Shown here one piece after another: positions 1-7,068 of a stretch of 27,864 bases of DNA. The translations under genes and the position numbers were made by a program. The stretch is from SMWC01 sp963581225 (GTDB lineage: Bacteria > Pseudomonadota > Gammaproteobacteria > Steroidobacterales > Rariloculaceae). The stretch covers positions 1 through 27,864 of the forward strand of contig CAUZMW010000026.1 of NCBI GenBank assembly GCA_963581225.1. Reading direction: 5' to 3'. Under the pieces are notes generated by a model. That model was not told the origin of the DNA. It did not search any database and saw only the letters and a program-made list of their open reading frames with translations. Within the stretch, counting starts at the first letter, position 1; each line of letters opens with the position of its first letter.

Positions 1-807
1 ATTGAATTGGAACTCATCCATGTATGCGGCCGGGCCATAGTCCAGCGTCTCGCCTGATATCGAAGTGTTGTCTGTGTTCATGACGCCATGAATGAAGCCG
101 ACCGCCATCCAGCCAGCTACGAGTTCGGCCTGCCGTTCGGCCACGCGACGGAAAAACGCGACGTATGGCGCCTCATCATTTTTCGCCTCGGGATAATGAC
201 GGTCGATCGCGTATTCCGTCAGCGTCTTGACTGCACCCGTATCCCTTCGAGCTGCAAAATACTCAAAGGAACCTACACGCAGATGACTCGACGCAACTCG
301 CGTGAAAACGGCGCCTGGCCGAGCGGTCTCGCGATAGACGGACTCGCCGGTCTCAACGGCCGCCAGTGCGCGCGTCGTTGGAATTCCGAGGTGGTGCATC
401 GCCTCGCTGACGATGTATTCGCGAAGTACCGGCCCGAGCCACGACTTGCCATCACCGCCGCGAGAATACGGCGTGCGGCCAGAGCCCTTAAGTTGAATGT
501 CGTAACGTTTACCTGCGTCAGTGACGACCTCGCCCAGCAGGGCCGCGCGCCCGTCACCGAGTTGAGGAACGAAGTGCCCGAACTGATGGCCGGCATAGGC
601 AAGCGCGATTGGCTGAACACCAGCGGGTCGGGAAGCACCGCTGAAGATCCGAGCAAGCTCCTTCTCGTCTTTGGCGAGCGAGTCGAGACCAAGTTCGACA
701 GCCAGATCGTTGTTCCATGCCAGCATCGACGGCGCCGCCGCGGAATCAGGCTCTACAAAGGCGTGGAAGCGTTCGGGTAACCTCGCGTAGCTGTTGTCGA
801 GATTCAT
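1..807 (-). CDS. selO: Protein adenylyltransferase SelO (UPF0061/YdiU), N-terminal part, cut by the window edge
   Basis: The minus-strand frame starts at ATG 807 (MNLDNSYARLPERF...) and stays open to base 1, giving 269 of roughly 480 residues expected for the family. Visible family motifs include AYAGHQFGHFVPQLGDGRA, LKGSGRTPYSRGGDGKSWLG, LREYIVSEAMHHLGIPTTRAL and HGVMNTDNTSISGETLDYGP, the last carrying the Asn/Asp metal-site region. Members of this family are pseudokinases that transfer AMP from ATP to protein Ser/Thr/Tyr residues and are linked to redox stress responses. The C-terminal third lies outside the window, so I cannot tell whether the gene is intact there or ends in the Cys/Sec-containing tail seen in some homologues. 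A long plus-strand frame over the same bases is its shadow. Confidence 0.95.
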   Translation of the reverse strand, partial: MNLDNSYARLPERFHAFVEPDSAAAPSMLAWNNDLAVELGLDSLAKDEKELARIFSGASRPAGVQPIALAYAGHQFGHFVPQLGDGRAALLGEVVTDAGKRYDIQLKGSGRTPYSRGGDGKSWLGPVLREYIVSEAMHHLGIPTTRALAAVETGESVYRETARPGAVFTRVASSHLRVGSFEYFAARRDTGAVKTLTEYAIDRHYPEAKNDEAPYVAFFRRVAERQAELVAGWMAVGFIHGVMNTDNTSISGETLDYGPAAYMDEFQFN

Positions 808-874
808 AGTTGGTCTTGTGGCCGGTTAGCCAAACGCCTGATCTTACGCCTTGTCCGTCTTCAAGCAAATGGGA

Positions 875-1505
875 CAGATGTGTTGTCAGGTTAGGCGAGT
901 GTTTTGCCCATCATTTTCATGTTAGGCGGCGTGTCGTTGATAGTGCAAACGACGTTTCGCGATGGTCTTTCGTTTGATCCTTTCTCTCTTGGCCAGTATT
1001 GATTGGCCGCGTCCAAAGTAGACGTCGGCCGGTGTCAGGTTTTTCAAGCTTTCATGGTATCGCTGATGATTGTAGTGATCGACGAACGTCTCGATCTGTT
1101 TTTCCAGAGCGCCCGGTAAGAAGTAATTCTCCAACAGGATGCGATTCTTCAGCGTTTGGTGCCAACGCTCGATCTTGCCTTGCGTTTGCGGATGATACGG
1201 TGCACCGCGAACATGACTCATCTCGTTGTCTTCGAGCCAGTCGGCCAGCTCGCCAGAGATGTAACTCGATCCATTGTCTGAGAGAAATCAGGGCTTATGA
1301 ACCACATTGACCTGATCACAACCCGATACCCGCATCGCAAGCGCCAGGGTTTCGGTGACATCGTGGCTTGTCATCCCCGAGCATAGCTTCCACGCAATGA
1401 CGTAACGCGAGAAGTCATCCAGAATGGTGGACAGATACATCCAACCCCAGCCAATGATCTTCAGATATGTAAAGTCCGTCTGCCACATTTGATTGATGGC
1501 CGTGG
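875..1505 (-). mobile_element. Remnant of an IS3-family insertion sequence
   Basis: The block holds the transposase integrase-core remnant listed separately. The downstream end (about 875-900, containing TGTTGTCAGGTTAGGCGAG) may be one terminal repeat. The other end is missing: transposase similarity stops near 1500, exactly where a sulfatase-like reading frame begins on the opposite strand. No orfA, second terminal repeat or target-site duplication is visible. Boundaries are approximate. Confidence 0.55.
922..1500 (-). pseudogene. IS3-family transposase OrfB (DDE integrase core), 5'-truncated and with an internal stop
   Basis: One continuous minus-strand frame reads RKTTAINQMWQTDFTYLK..., then LSDNGSSYISGELADWLEDN, then PYHPQTQGKIERWHQTLK, and ends QRRLHYQRHAA at TAA 922-924. 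These carry the three DDE-core acidic residues (the D of WQTDF, the D of LSDNG and the E of GKIER). A TGA at 1288-1290 interrupts the frame between the first and second acidic residues, after VVHKP. CGA (Arg) to TGA is the simplest explanation. The N-terminal helix-turn-helix part and OrfA are absent, so the element cannot be active on its own. Confidence 0.9.
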
Positions 1506-2081
1506 TCTTACGACAACGACTTCGACGAATTTAAGAGCCCGAAATTCGCCTACCAACGCGTGTTGGCACCACACACACCCTTCACGATCGACCGAACCGG
1601 CGCAACGTTGGAATTCGCCATTTTCAAAGACACCGATGAGGGCGATAGGGTCGTACTTGACGATCCGGTCCGCAGAGAAGCGTATGTGGCTGGTTATCTC
1701 GAGAAATTACGATTCGTCAACGATCGGGTTGTCTAGCAAGTTCGACGACTGCGTGCGTTTCCTAGCGAGAAAATCATCGTAGTACATGGGGATCACGGCA
1801 GCGGCTCGCGATTCTACTCGGATGATCCGGATAGGACCTGCCTGCTGGAGCGCTTTATCAGCTTCCTCGCCGTTTACGCCGACGACCCGGAGCTCCGCGA
1901 CGAATTCCGCTAGATATCGGAGCCGGGCGCCACGTTGGTCAATCTCTACAGGTCGATTTTTAATGTGCTTCTAGACCTTGATCTTGACATGCTGCCGAGC
2001 AGATCGTCCTTCGTAGGATATTCAACACCGAATAGACTTCAGCCGCTCGATTCGGATCGAATCCCGCTCGCCTGCAACTAG
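1503..2081 (+). pseudogene. C-terminal part of a membrane sulfatase-like (alkaline phosphatase superfamily) protein, with two in-frame stops
   Basis: A plus-strand frame reads WSYDNDFDEF..., FAYQRVLAPHTPFTIDRTG, YVAGYLEKLRFVNDRVV, then TAG (1734-1736). It continues as QVRRLRAFPSEKIIVVHGDHGSGSRF, ending DDPELRDEFR before TAG (1911-1913), and then ISEPGATLVNLYRSIFNVLL to TAG 2079-2081. The pattern 'LAPHxPF' ... 'Y/FVNxRV' ... 'IIVxxGDHGSG' ... 'S/VNxYRxxxN' is that of bacterial sulfatase-like membrane hydrolases, in which the GDHG segment supplies metal ligands. The membrane domain and catalytic Thr/Ser region are missing because the frame begins at the IS junction. The family assignment rests on motif recall, so the exact substrate group is unknown. 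Confidence 0.75.
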
Positions 2082-2125
2082 GTCAATACCTGTTTGGATT
2101 ACCGTTGCGTCGGCAACCATCGTGG

Positions 2126-3268
2126 TTACTCCTCCAGGCCGGTCTCAAGGTAAAAAATTTCGGCAAGAATGTTGCGCCACTCCGCGTATTGCTGCTCAAG
2201 CCAGTCCTCAAGTTCGGCGACGCGCAATTCCATCGCCATGACCGTCGGTCCTACTTCGTTGTCGAAGGCCTCTGCCCTACTCTCTCGTAGCTGTTCCTCA
2301 GATCTGGCCCATCTGTAATTGTCGTAGAGCGTCTGAATCGCCTCATAGCTGCCGCGCGGCGCGTCCGACCTGGCGGCTTGCCGCCGCGTCGCTTCGTCAT
2401 TCTGATATTGAGCGACTTGTCGGCGGTACTCGCGCCACAAATCATAGATCGACTCGATTTCAGCGTTAAGTGCCTGAAATCTCTCATCCACAGTATCGAT
2501 GACCAAATATTCGACTTGGCGAATCCGCTCGATTCGCTCAAACATCGGATCGTCGTCGGCGGGTAGGCGTTGGATAATGAAGGTTCCATCGGGCGCGCTG
2601 CCCAGATAACCGCCGAATACGGACGGCGCAAGTTCATATGCGTAGCGCAGCGAGGAAACCTGGACGATGTCCGCTAGCGCCTTGTCATCATGCAGAGCGC
2701 GGGCCATATGCAGGTCTTCTGCAATTGAGTCAAAGAGTTCTTGGTAGCCCGACCTACCTGACTCGACGCCACTCTGCCCATTACTCGACGTCACCGCACT
2801 GACATAGGCCTGGTCGAGCCACACGCGTCCACTCGCGTCGATAGCACGAACCTGCAATTCCAGCGCCTCCCCGTCAGACCTGACAATCGCGCCGGACACG
2901 AGCAACTCGGCGGCAACATCGGGCCCGGGCAATACCCGCACGGCGCCCCATTCGTTCGTTTCGACCAGGATTTCGCGCAACCTGAACGGCAGTAACAGCG
3001 CCTCGACCGCGCGAATTCTCGGAAACACTTGCAAGCCGCGGTATAAAAGTGGGTCTGACGGCACACCCGGCTCGAATGCCGTAATAGATATATTAAGCTC
3101 CGAAACCCGGCGCTCATTCGCGGTAGATGCCACGCCTGCCTCAAGCTGCAGTTGCCCCGCCGCCTGTTGCAGTGAAAAACACATTACTACGCTAGCAAGC
3201 AAAATCACCGAAAGCGTGCGACATATGTTGGTGAATCTAGTTATCGCGAATCCTCGCCCATGGTGCAC
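2126..3268 (-). CDS. Exported protein of unknown function, coiled-coil-rich C-terminal half
   Basis: About 380 residues. I prefer GTG 3268, which has AGGA about eight bases upstream and cuts the overlap with the preceding gene to 28 bases; an ATG at 3298 in the same frame is possible. The N-terminus carries a signal peptide (RTLSVILLASVVMCFSLQQAAGQ). The first half contains a beta-rich stretch (SELNISITAFEPGVPSD, LREILVETNEWGAVRVLPG, AAELLVSGAIVRSDGEALEL) that resembles the N-terminal part of secreted proteins assessing combined variables such as LpoB/GNA1162-like folds, but I do not recognise the family. The second half is charged and helical (FERIERIRQVEYLVIDTVDE, then YRRQVAQYQNDEATRRQAAR), suggesting a coiled coil. 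It is probably co-transcribed with the lipoprotein gene upstream, whose end it overlaps. No enzyme motif is visible. Confidence 0.85.
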   Translation of the reverse strand: MHHGRGFAITRFTNICRTLSVILLASVVMCFSLQQAAGQLQLEAGVASTANERRVSELNISITAFEPGVPSDPLLYRGLQVFPRIRAVEALLLPFRLREILVETNEWGAVRVLPGPDVAAELLVSGAIVRSDGEALELQVRAIDASGRVWLDQAYVSAVTSSNGQSGVESGRSGYQELFDSIAEDLHMARALHDDKALADIVQVSSLRYAYELAPSVFGGYLGSAPDGTFIIQRLPADDDPMFERIERIRQVEYLVIDTVDERFQALNAEIESIYDLWREYRRQVAQYQNDEATRRQAARSDAPRGSYEAIQTLYDNYRWARSEEQLRESRAEAFDNEVGPTVMAMELRVAELEDWLEQQYAEWRNILAEIFYLETGLEE

Positions 3269-3936
3269 ACGCGGTTCCTGCTGAACGTGTCTATGCAATC
3301 GAATTGTGAGGGGTAAGGCTCGAATTTCGTGTAGAAGCGGCTCAAAGTAAACGACAGGCCTGTCGCGCTGGACGAGACGGTCGTTGCAACATGCAGGTTT
3401 TCACTATCCGGCGCTATCGTGAAACGGTGGCTGACGAGCAAGCCATCCGGTAGTACCAAACGAGAGACGAACTGATCGCCATCCCAGCCACAGATTTCGG
3501 CTCCGTAGTCGGTTGTAGCTCCCTGCGCAACGCCATCGTAGAACTCACAAAGCATGTCGAAATCCTGATCCCTCTCGACGCTGATTTCGTGCTCGCTTTG
3601 CGATATTGTGAAAGTTCGCAGGCGCGTGATCACATCCGCCAAGCGCGCCAGCGCCAGGATCAAGGCCACACTTTGCGGCGAGATGAGCGCCCCGGGGTTG
3701 TCCAGGCTAGGATAACCTGGAAGTCTCTGGTCCGGCGTTGAGCGGGCCAGCTGCCGAAACCATCTATCGAGCGTTCTGTTGACGTCGTCACCACGCCAAT
3801 AGTCTCGCTCCCAGGAGCCGCTGAGGTCCGCGGGCATGGCGTTGTCATCGCTGCGTACCGCGTTATCCAGCGTCGGCTGTTGTGAACAGGCCGCAAGCAG
3901 CCAACACAGGATGAGTAAGCTCGGCCACCGCAACAT
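3241..3936 (-). CDS. Lipoprotein of unknown function
   Basis: The protein has 231 residues when started at ATG 3936, chosen because GAGGTG lies about ten bases upstream and because MLRWPSLLILCWLLAAC is a compact type II signal peptide with lipobox LAAC (Cys17). A start seven codons earlier (3957) is possible. The mature part has the motif LSGSWERDYWRGDDVNRTL near its start and a beta-rich region (LRTFTISQSEHEISVERDQD, FVSRLVLPDGLLVSHRFTIA) near its end, as in small periplasmic beta-sheet domains. Several cysteines (in DMLCEF, EICGW, FDCIDTF, NRVCTM) could form disulfides. It is predicted to be anchored in the outer or inner membrane. It overlaps the start of the next gene, so the two are likely translationally linked. 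Function unknown. Confidence 0.85.
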   Translation of the reverse strand: MLRWPSLLILCWLLAACSQQPTLDNAVRSDDNAMPADLSGSWERDYWRGDDVNRTLDRWFRQLARSTPDQRLPGYPSLDNPGALISPQSVALILALARLADVITRLRTFTISQSEHEISVERDQDFDMLCEFYDGVAQGATTDYGAEICGWDGDQFVSRLVLPDGLLVSHRFTIAPDSENLHVATTVSSSATGLSFTLSRFYTKFEPYPSQFDCIDTFSRNRVCTMGEDSR

Positions 3937-4012
3937 TTTTCTCGTACACCTCAGCATTTAGCTTTATATTGCTAAGTATCGCATCAGTTGTAGAGTATTT
4001 TCGAGGTCAAAT

Positions 4013-4699
4013 ATGCACGGCGAGTGCTCTCTCAATCTGCAGCGTGACCCACCAGGAGCCCGGAGATCGTCGATTCTGGCCTGTATTGCCATTGCAGGAT
4101 AGTGTCCCTCGCTCGGGAACGCACAGGAGCTGGCAACCCTGGCACCGCTCGATACCGACGGCCAAATTTCCTACTTCATCTCCACGGGCACCCCCGAGTC
4201 GGAGTTCCGTGAGGCGGATCGGGACCTCGCATCCTGGGCACTACAGGCCTGGGAGCGAAGCACAAATGGCCTGTTTCGGTTTGAGCCCGGCCCTGAATCG
4301 TCCGCGCTGTTGCGGGTGTATTGGGTGCCCTCGACCTTTGGTCTGTACGGCGAGATACGACCGATAGTCGTCGATGGCCGCCGCGGCGCGGCTGTCTATA
4401 TCCGGCCCGATACCGACGCACTCGGTGAGCAGATCGCACAGCGATCTAGAGAGGATCCGCTTTTTCGCGACACCGTCGTGTATCTGACTTGTCTGCATGA
4501 GCTCGGGCACGCACTCGGCCTCGAACATACCGCGGAGTTCTCGGATATCATGTATTTTTTCGGCTTCGGTGGCGACATCTCCGGATTCTTCGGTCGATAT
4601 CGCGACGAGCTCCGTTCGAGAGACGATATCGTCGCCGTCTCCGGACTCTCGGCCGGCGACCTAACACAGTTGCAGGCGTTATACGGCCTGAAGCGCTAG
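4013..4699 (+). pseudogene. Matrixin-type (M10-like) zinc metalloprotease with an in-frame TAG in the signal peptide
   Basis: The frame opens at ATG 4013 (GAGG about six bases upstream) as MHGECSLNLQRDPPGARRSS ILACIAIAG, meets TAG at 4100-4102, then continues without a break as CPSLGNAQELATLAPLDTDG to TAG 4697-4699. The body shows HELGHALGLEHTAEFSDIMY, the zinc-binding HExxHxxGxxH motif followed by a Met-turn-like IMY. Matrixins are secreted endopeptidases. Without the TAG the first 33 residues form a sensible signal peptide ending near NAQ, so the stop most likely arose by mutation (from CAG or TGG). The only later starts (for example TTG 4310) would remove the signal and part of the fold. 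The catalytic part is undamaged, so the loss is recent or the stop is read through. Confidence 0.75.
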
Positions 4700-4718
4700 A
4701 GTATTTATTGGAGTGATG

Positions 4719-5645
4719 ATGGAATTGGATGCAGCCAGCCGTTCGAGGATCGAGTCGATCTTGCAGGACAATCACGTCGTGTTGTTCATGAAAGGGACAC
4801 CGGCACAACCCCAGTGCGGATTCTCCGCCAAGACAACGCAGATCCTCAACATCTTGCTCCCCGACTACGCCACCGTCGATGTCCTCGCCGACCCGGAGAT
4901 TCGAGCGGGGATAAAGGCCTATGGCGACTGGCCGACCATTCCACAGCTATATGTCGATAGCAAGTTGGTGGGCGGCTGTGACATCATCGACGACATGTAT
5001 CGGCAAGGCGCACTTCACGAGTTACTGGGGCTCGAGCTTCCGCAAGAGGCAGCACCAACGATCGAGATCACCGCACCCGCAACGGATATCCTGAGGAACG
5101 CCTTAGCCGCCCAGCCTGAGAAAAGCTTATGGCTGAGTGTTGATGCCCGGTGGTCCTCGACTCTTACTCTGGAATCCGAAGACGATGGAGCCGTCAAAGT
5201 TGAGTCAAACGGCATCGTCCTCTGCTTCGACCGGATGAGCGCGCAACGCGCAGAGGGCCTCAAGATCGATGTGGAGGAGACTCTGCAGGGATCTCGCTTC
5301 AGGATCGAGAACCCGAACGCACCACCCGCCGTGAAGCCACTCACTGCGGTCCGCCTCAATGACATGCTCGAGAGCGGTGAGATCGTGAACCTGTTCGACG
5401 TCCGACCAGCCCTAGAACGCGCTGTTGCGAGTATCGCGCCGGCGCGTCCGCTCGATGCAGAATCCATGCAGGCTATTGAAAAGTTGGATAGAGACGCGGT
5501 GCTTGTTTTCTATTGCCATTCGGGCGTGCGCAGTCGAGCGAGTGCCGAACGCTATCGCCTGCACGGGTTCACGAACGTATACAACCTCGAAGGTGGGATC
5601 GAGGCGTGGTCGTTAGAGGTAGATTCTTCCGTACCACGTTATTAG
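4719..5645 (+). CDS. Fusion protein: CGFS monothiol glutaredoxin, degenerate A-type (HesB/IscA-like) domain, rhodanese
   Basis: The protein has 308 residues from ATG 4719 (GGAG about six bases upstream; ATG 4716 also possible). Residues about 8-105 are a Grx4/GrxD-like monothiol glutaredoxin with CGFS at 33-36, WPTIPQLYV and GGCDI, which in this family bind a [2Fe-2S] cluster with glutathione. Residues about 115-205 resemble an A-type iron-sulfur carrier (VESNGIVLCFDRMSAQRAEG, then GSRFRIENPNAPP), but the usual C-terminal Cys-Gly-Cys is replaced by PAVKPL, so normal cluster ligation is lost. Residues about 210-308 are a rhodanese domain with candidate active-site Cys266 in FYCHSGVRSRA. Known functions of the parts point to iron-sulfur cluster handling plus persulfide chemistry in the cytoplasm. 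The combined role is inferred. Confidence 0.9.
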   Translation: MELDAASRSRIESILQDNHVVLFMKGTPAQPQCGFSAKTTQILNILLPDYATVDVLADPEIRAGIKAYGDWPTIPQLYVDSKLVGGCDIIDDMYRQGALHELLGLELPQEAAPTIEITAPATDILRNALAAQPEKSLWLSVDARWSSTLTLESEDDGAVKVESNGIVLCFDRMSAQRAEGLKIDVEETLQGSRFRIENPNAPPAVKPLTAVRLNDMLESGEIVNLFDVRPALERAVASIAPARPLDAESMQAIEKLDRDAVLVFYCHSGVRSRASAERYRLHGFTNVYNLEGGIEAWSLEVDSSVPRY

Positions 5646-5651
5646 GCGTAA

Positions 5652-5978
5652 TTATGACACCACATAGCCCGTTCCCGGCCACGCCTCCTCGATCTCATCC
5701 ACCTGTTGTTCCGCAGAGAAAGTCTCCCAAACGATGCCGTTGACATCCGTATCAAAGGAGAACGCTTCCTCGCCCAAGTCTTCCCATCCCAGATGGCGAA
5801 GTGATCCTGAAGCGATGGTTGAATCTAATCGAACGGAGAAATTTATCGTGTCAGTCCGCCATAGCGCATACTCGCCAGGAACTACAACACAAGGCTTACA
5901 CGCAAGCCGCTTAGAGTAGTCTTCGACGGTTTTGGAAACATCAGCGGTAGAAATTTCTAGATGGAGTTTTCGCGCTAT
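5652..5978 (-). CDS. VOC (glyoxalase-like) small protein, apparent ATA start overlapping the cyclophilin stop
   Basis: An open minus-strand frame of 108 codons reads (I/M)ARKLHLEISTADVSKTVE ... CKPCVVVPGEYALWRTDTIN ... LRHLGWEDLGEEAFSFDTDV ... NGIVWETFSAEQQVDEIEEA, ending at TAA 5652-5654. The sequence is clearly protein-like and resembles one-module VOC/glyoxalase-fold proteins (HLEIS...DxxxTVxxYxKRL). A stop (TAG) lies two codons before the ATA at 5978-5976, and no ATG, GTG or TTG occurs near the N-terminus. If ATA were ATG the start MARKLHLEI would be ideal and would overlap the cyclophilin stop by four bases, a usual coupling arrangement. So either the start codon has mutated and the gene is silent, or ATA is used through translational coupling. 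Function unknown. Confidence 0.65.
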   Translation of the reverse strand: MARKLHLEISTADVSKTVEDYSKRLACKPCVVVPGEYALWRTDTINFSVRLDSTIASGSLRHLGWEDLGEEAFSFDTDVNGIVWETFSAEQQVDEIEEAWPGTGYVVS

Positions 5979-6463
5979 TCCCTAACAGCGACTTTGACGC
6001 TGACCATCGTGTCGCCCTGCTGAACAGCATCGACGATGTCCTCGCCGCTTGTCACCCTACCGAATACCGTGTGTTTGCCGTCCAGATGCGGCGTTGCAAG
6101 ATGAGTAATAAAGAACTGACTGCCATTTGTGTTCGGACCAGCGTTCGCCATTGAGATCACGCATCGCTCGTGTTTCAGAGGATTCCCGTCGCACTCATCA
6201 ACGAATCGATAGCCGGGGCCGCCGCTGCCGGAACCTGTCGGGTCACCACCCTGAATCATAAAGTTCGCGATCACTCGATGAAAAGTGACGCCGTCGTAGA
6301 ATCCTTGCTCCGCCAAAAACGCGAAGTTATTCACCGTCTGCGGGGCGTGCTGCGGATACAACTCGAGTTCGATCGTGCCACGATTCGTGACAATCGATAC
6401 TGAATAATTCTTCGACTCGTTGATCTGCATTTCCGGTAGCGAATCCCATTGCTTTTCAGCCAT
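5975..6463 (-). CDS. Cyclophilin-type peptidyl-prolyl cis-trans isomerase
   Basis: The protein has 162 residues from ATG 6463, with AGGAG eight bases upstream. Family signatures are VTFHRVIANFMIQGGDPTGS (residues with the catalytic Arg of FHRV and the QGGD loop), ISMANAGPNTNGSQFFIT and HLDGKHTVFGRV. The first 20 residues contain no signal peptide, so it is a cytoplasmic PpiB-type enzyme that isomerises proline peptide bonds during folding. The family is usually 160-170 residues, so the gene is full length. It lies upstream of the VOC-like frame and overlaps it by four bases; the two would form a bicistronic unit. Confidence 0.95.
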   Translation of the reverse strand: MAEKQWDSLPEMQINESKNYSVSIVTNRGTIELELYPQHAPQTVNNFAFLAEQGFYDGVTFHRVIANFMIQGGDPTGSGSGGPGYRFVDECDGNPLKHERCVISMANAGPNTNGSQFFITHLATPHLDGKHTVFGRVTSGEDIVDAVQQGDTMVSVKVAVRE

Positions 6464-6642
6464 TTAAAGTCTCCTAGAGGTTATCTAAATATTTGACACA
6501 TACTGTGGGTTCGTGCAGGCGCGACTATATTAGGCCACTTTGAGTCGATAACGCTGCCGTAAATAGCCTGCCTGGCAGCCCCTACCCGTCCGCGCACTCG
6601 TACGGCTCTACCGTGACACCGGGCACATAAATCCAATAAAGC

Positions 6643-6810
6643 TCAAGTTTTGCCGGCATGCGGATTTCGCCAGGTAAACTCGATGATGACACCTTGAAAT
6701 TCCAGCACCTGTTCCTGATTAAAGTTGCCGCGGGAGTGGTGGCCCCAGGCGCTCGCGGACAGACCGGCGGCAACCGCCAAGGCGACGGATAACAGTCGTA
6801 GATCTCACAT
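6643..6810 (-). pseudogene. Truncated DUF6152-family exported protein; stop at codon 2
   Basis: After ATG 6810-6808 (GGAAGAG upstream) the next codon is TGA. The same frame then gives DLRLLSVALAVAAGLSASAWG followed by HHSRGNFNQEQVLEFQGVII and EFTWRNPHAGKT before TGA at 6643-6645. This is a signal peptide with an HHS start to the mature part and the FTWRNPHA motif typical of DUF6152. Restoring CGA at codon 2 would give an intact signal peptide. Only about 56 codons remain against about 120 for the intact copies at 12.3 and 15.1 kb, so the C-terminal half is also lost. Further sequence to 6582 (about 20 residues in another frame) may be a shifted remainder. Confidence 0.75.
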
Positions 6811-6938
6811 TGTGTCTCTTCCTGGATTTCGCGCCACAATTCTACCTCAGAGCCGGGTCGTACGGGTCTAGGACCTGTCATAAAGATGTCCCATACTACA
6901 CTTGGCTGAAGAATCGCCGGAATATCGGAAAAATAGCA

Positions 6939-7049
6939 ATGAGAACACGTGCGGCACTTATCCTCCTGTTACTCTTTTGCGTTGGGCAGGCCGACGCCCA
7001 GATGGGTGGAGGTCGAGGCGGCGGTGGAGGTGGCCGCTCGGCCTTATAG
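6939..7049 (+). CDS. Short exported glycine-rich peptide
   Basis: The peptide has 36 residues, MRTRAALILLLLFCVGQADA followed by QMGGGRGGGGGGRSAL. The first 20 residues are a good signal peptide with cleavage after ADA, leaving a tiny Gly/Arg-rich tail. The ribosome-binding site is weak (GGAAAAAT). It ends 19 bases before the TRAP substrate-binding protein gene. It could be a leader-type peptide, the start of a larger lost gene, or chance. No function can be assigned. Confidence 0.4.
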   Translation: MRTRAALILLLLFCVGQADAQMGGGRGGGGGGRSAL

Positions 7050-7068
7050 TCTGCGTGGAGAGATTTTT

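Noticed and set aside
88..780. 230-codon plus-strand frame over the left end
   Set aside because: It is antisense to SelO, whose conserved motifs run through the minus strand from 807 to base 1; the plus-strand product is Arg-rich and family-less.
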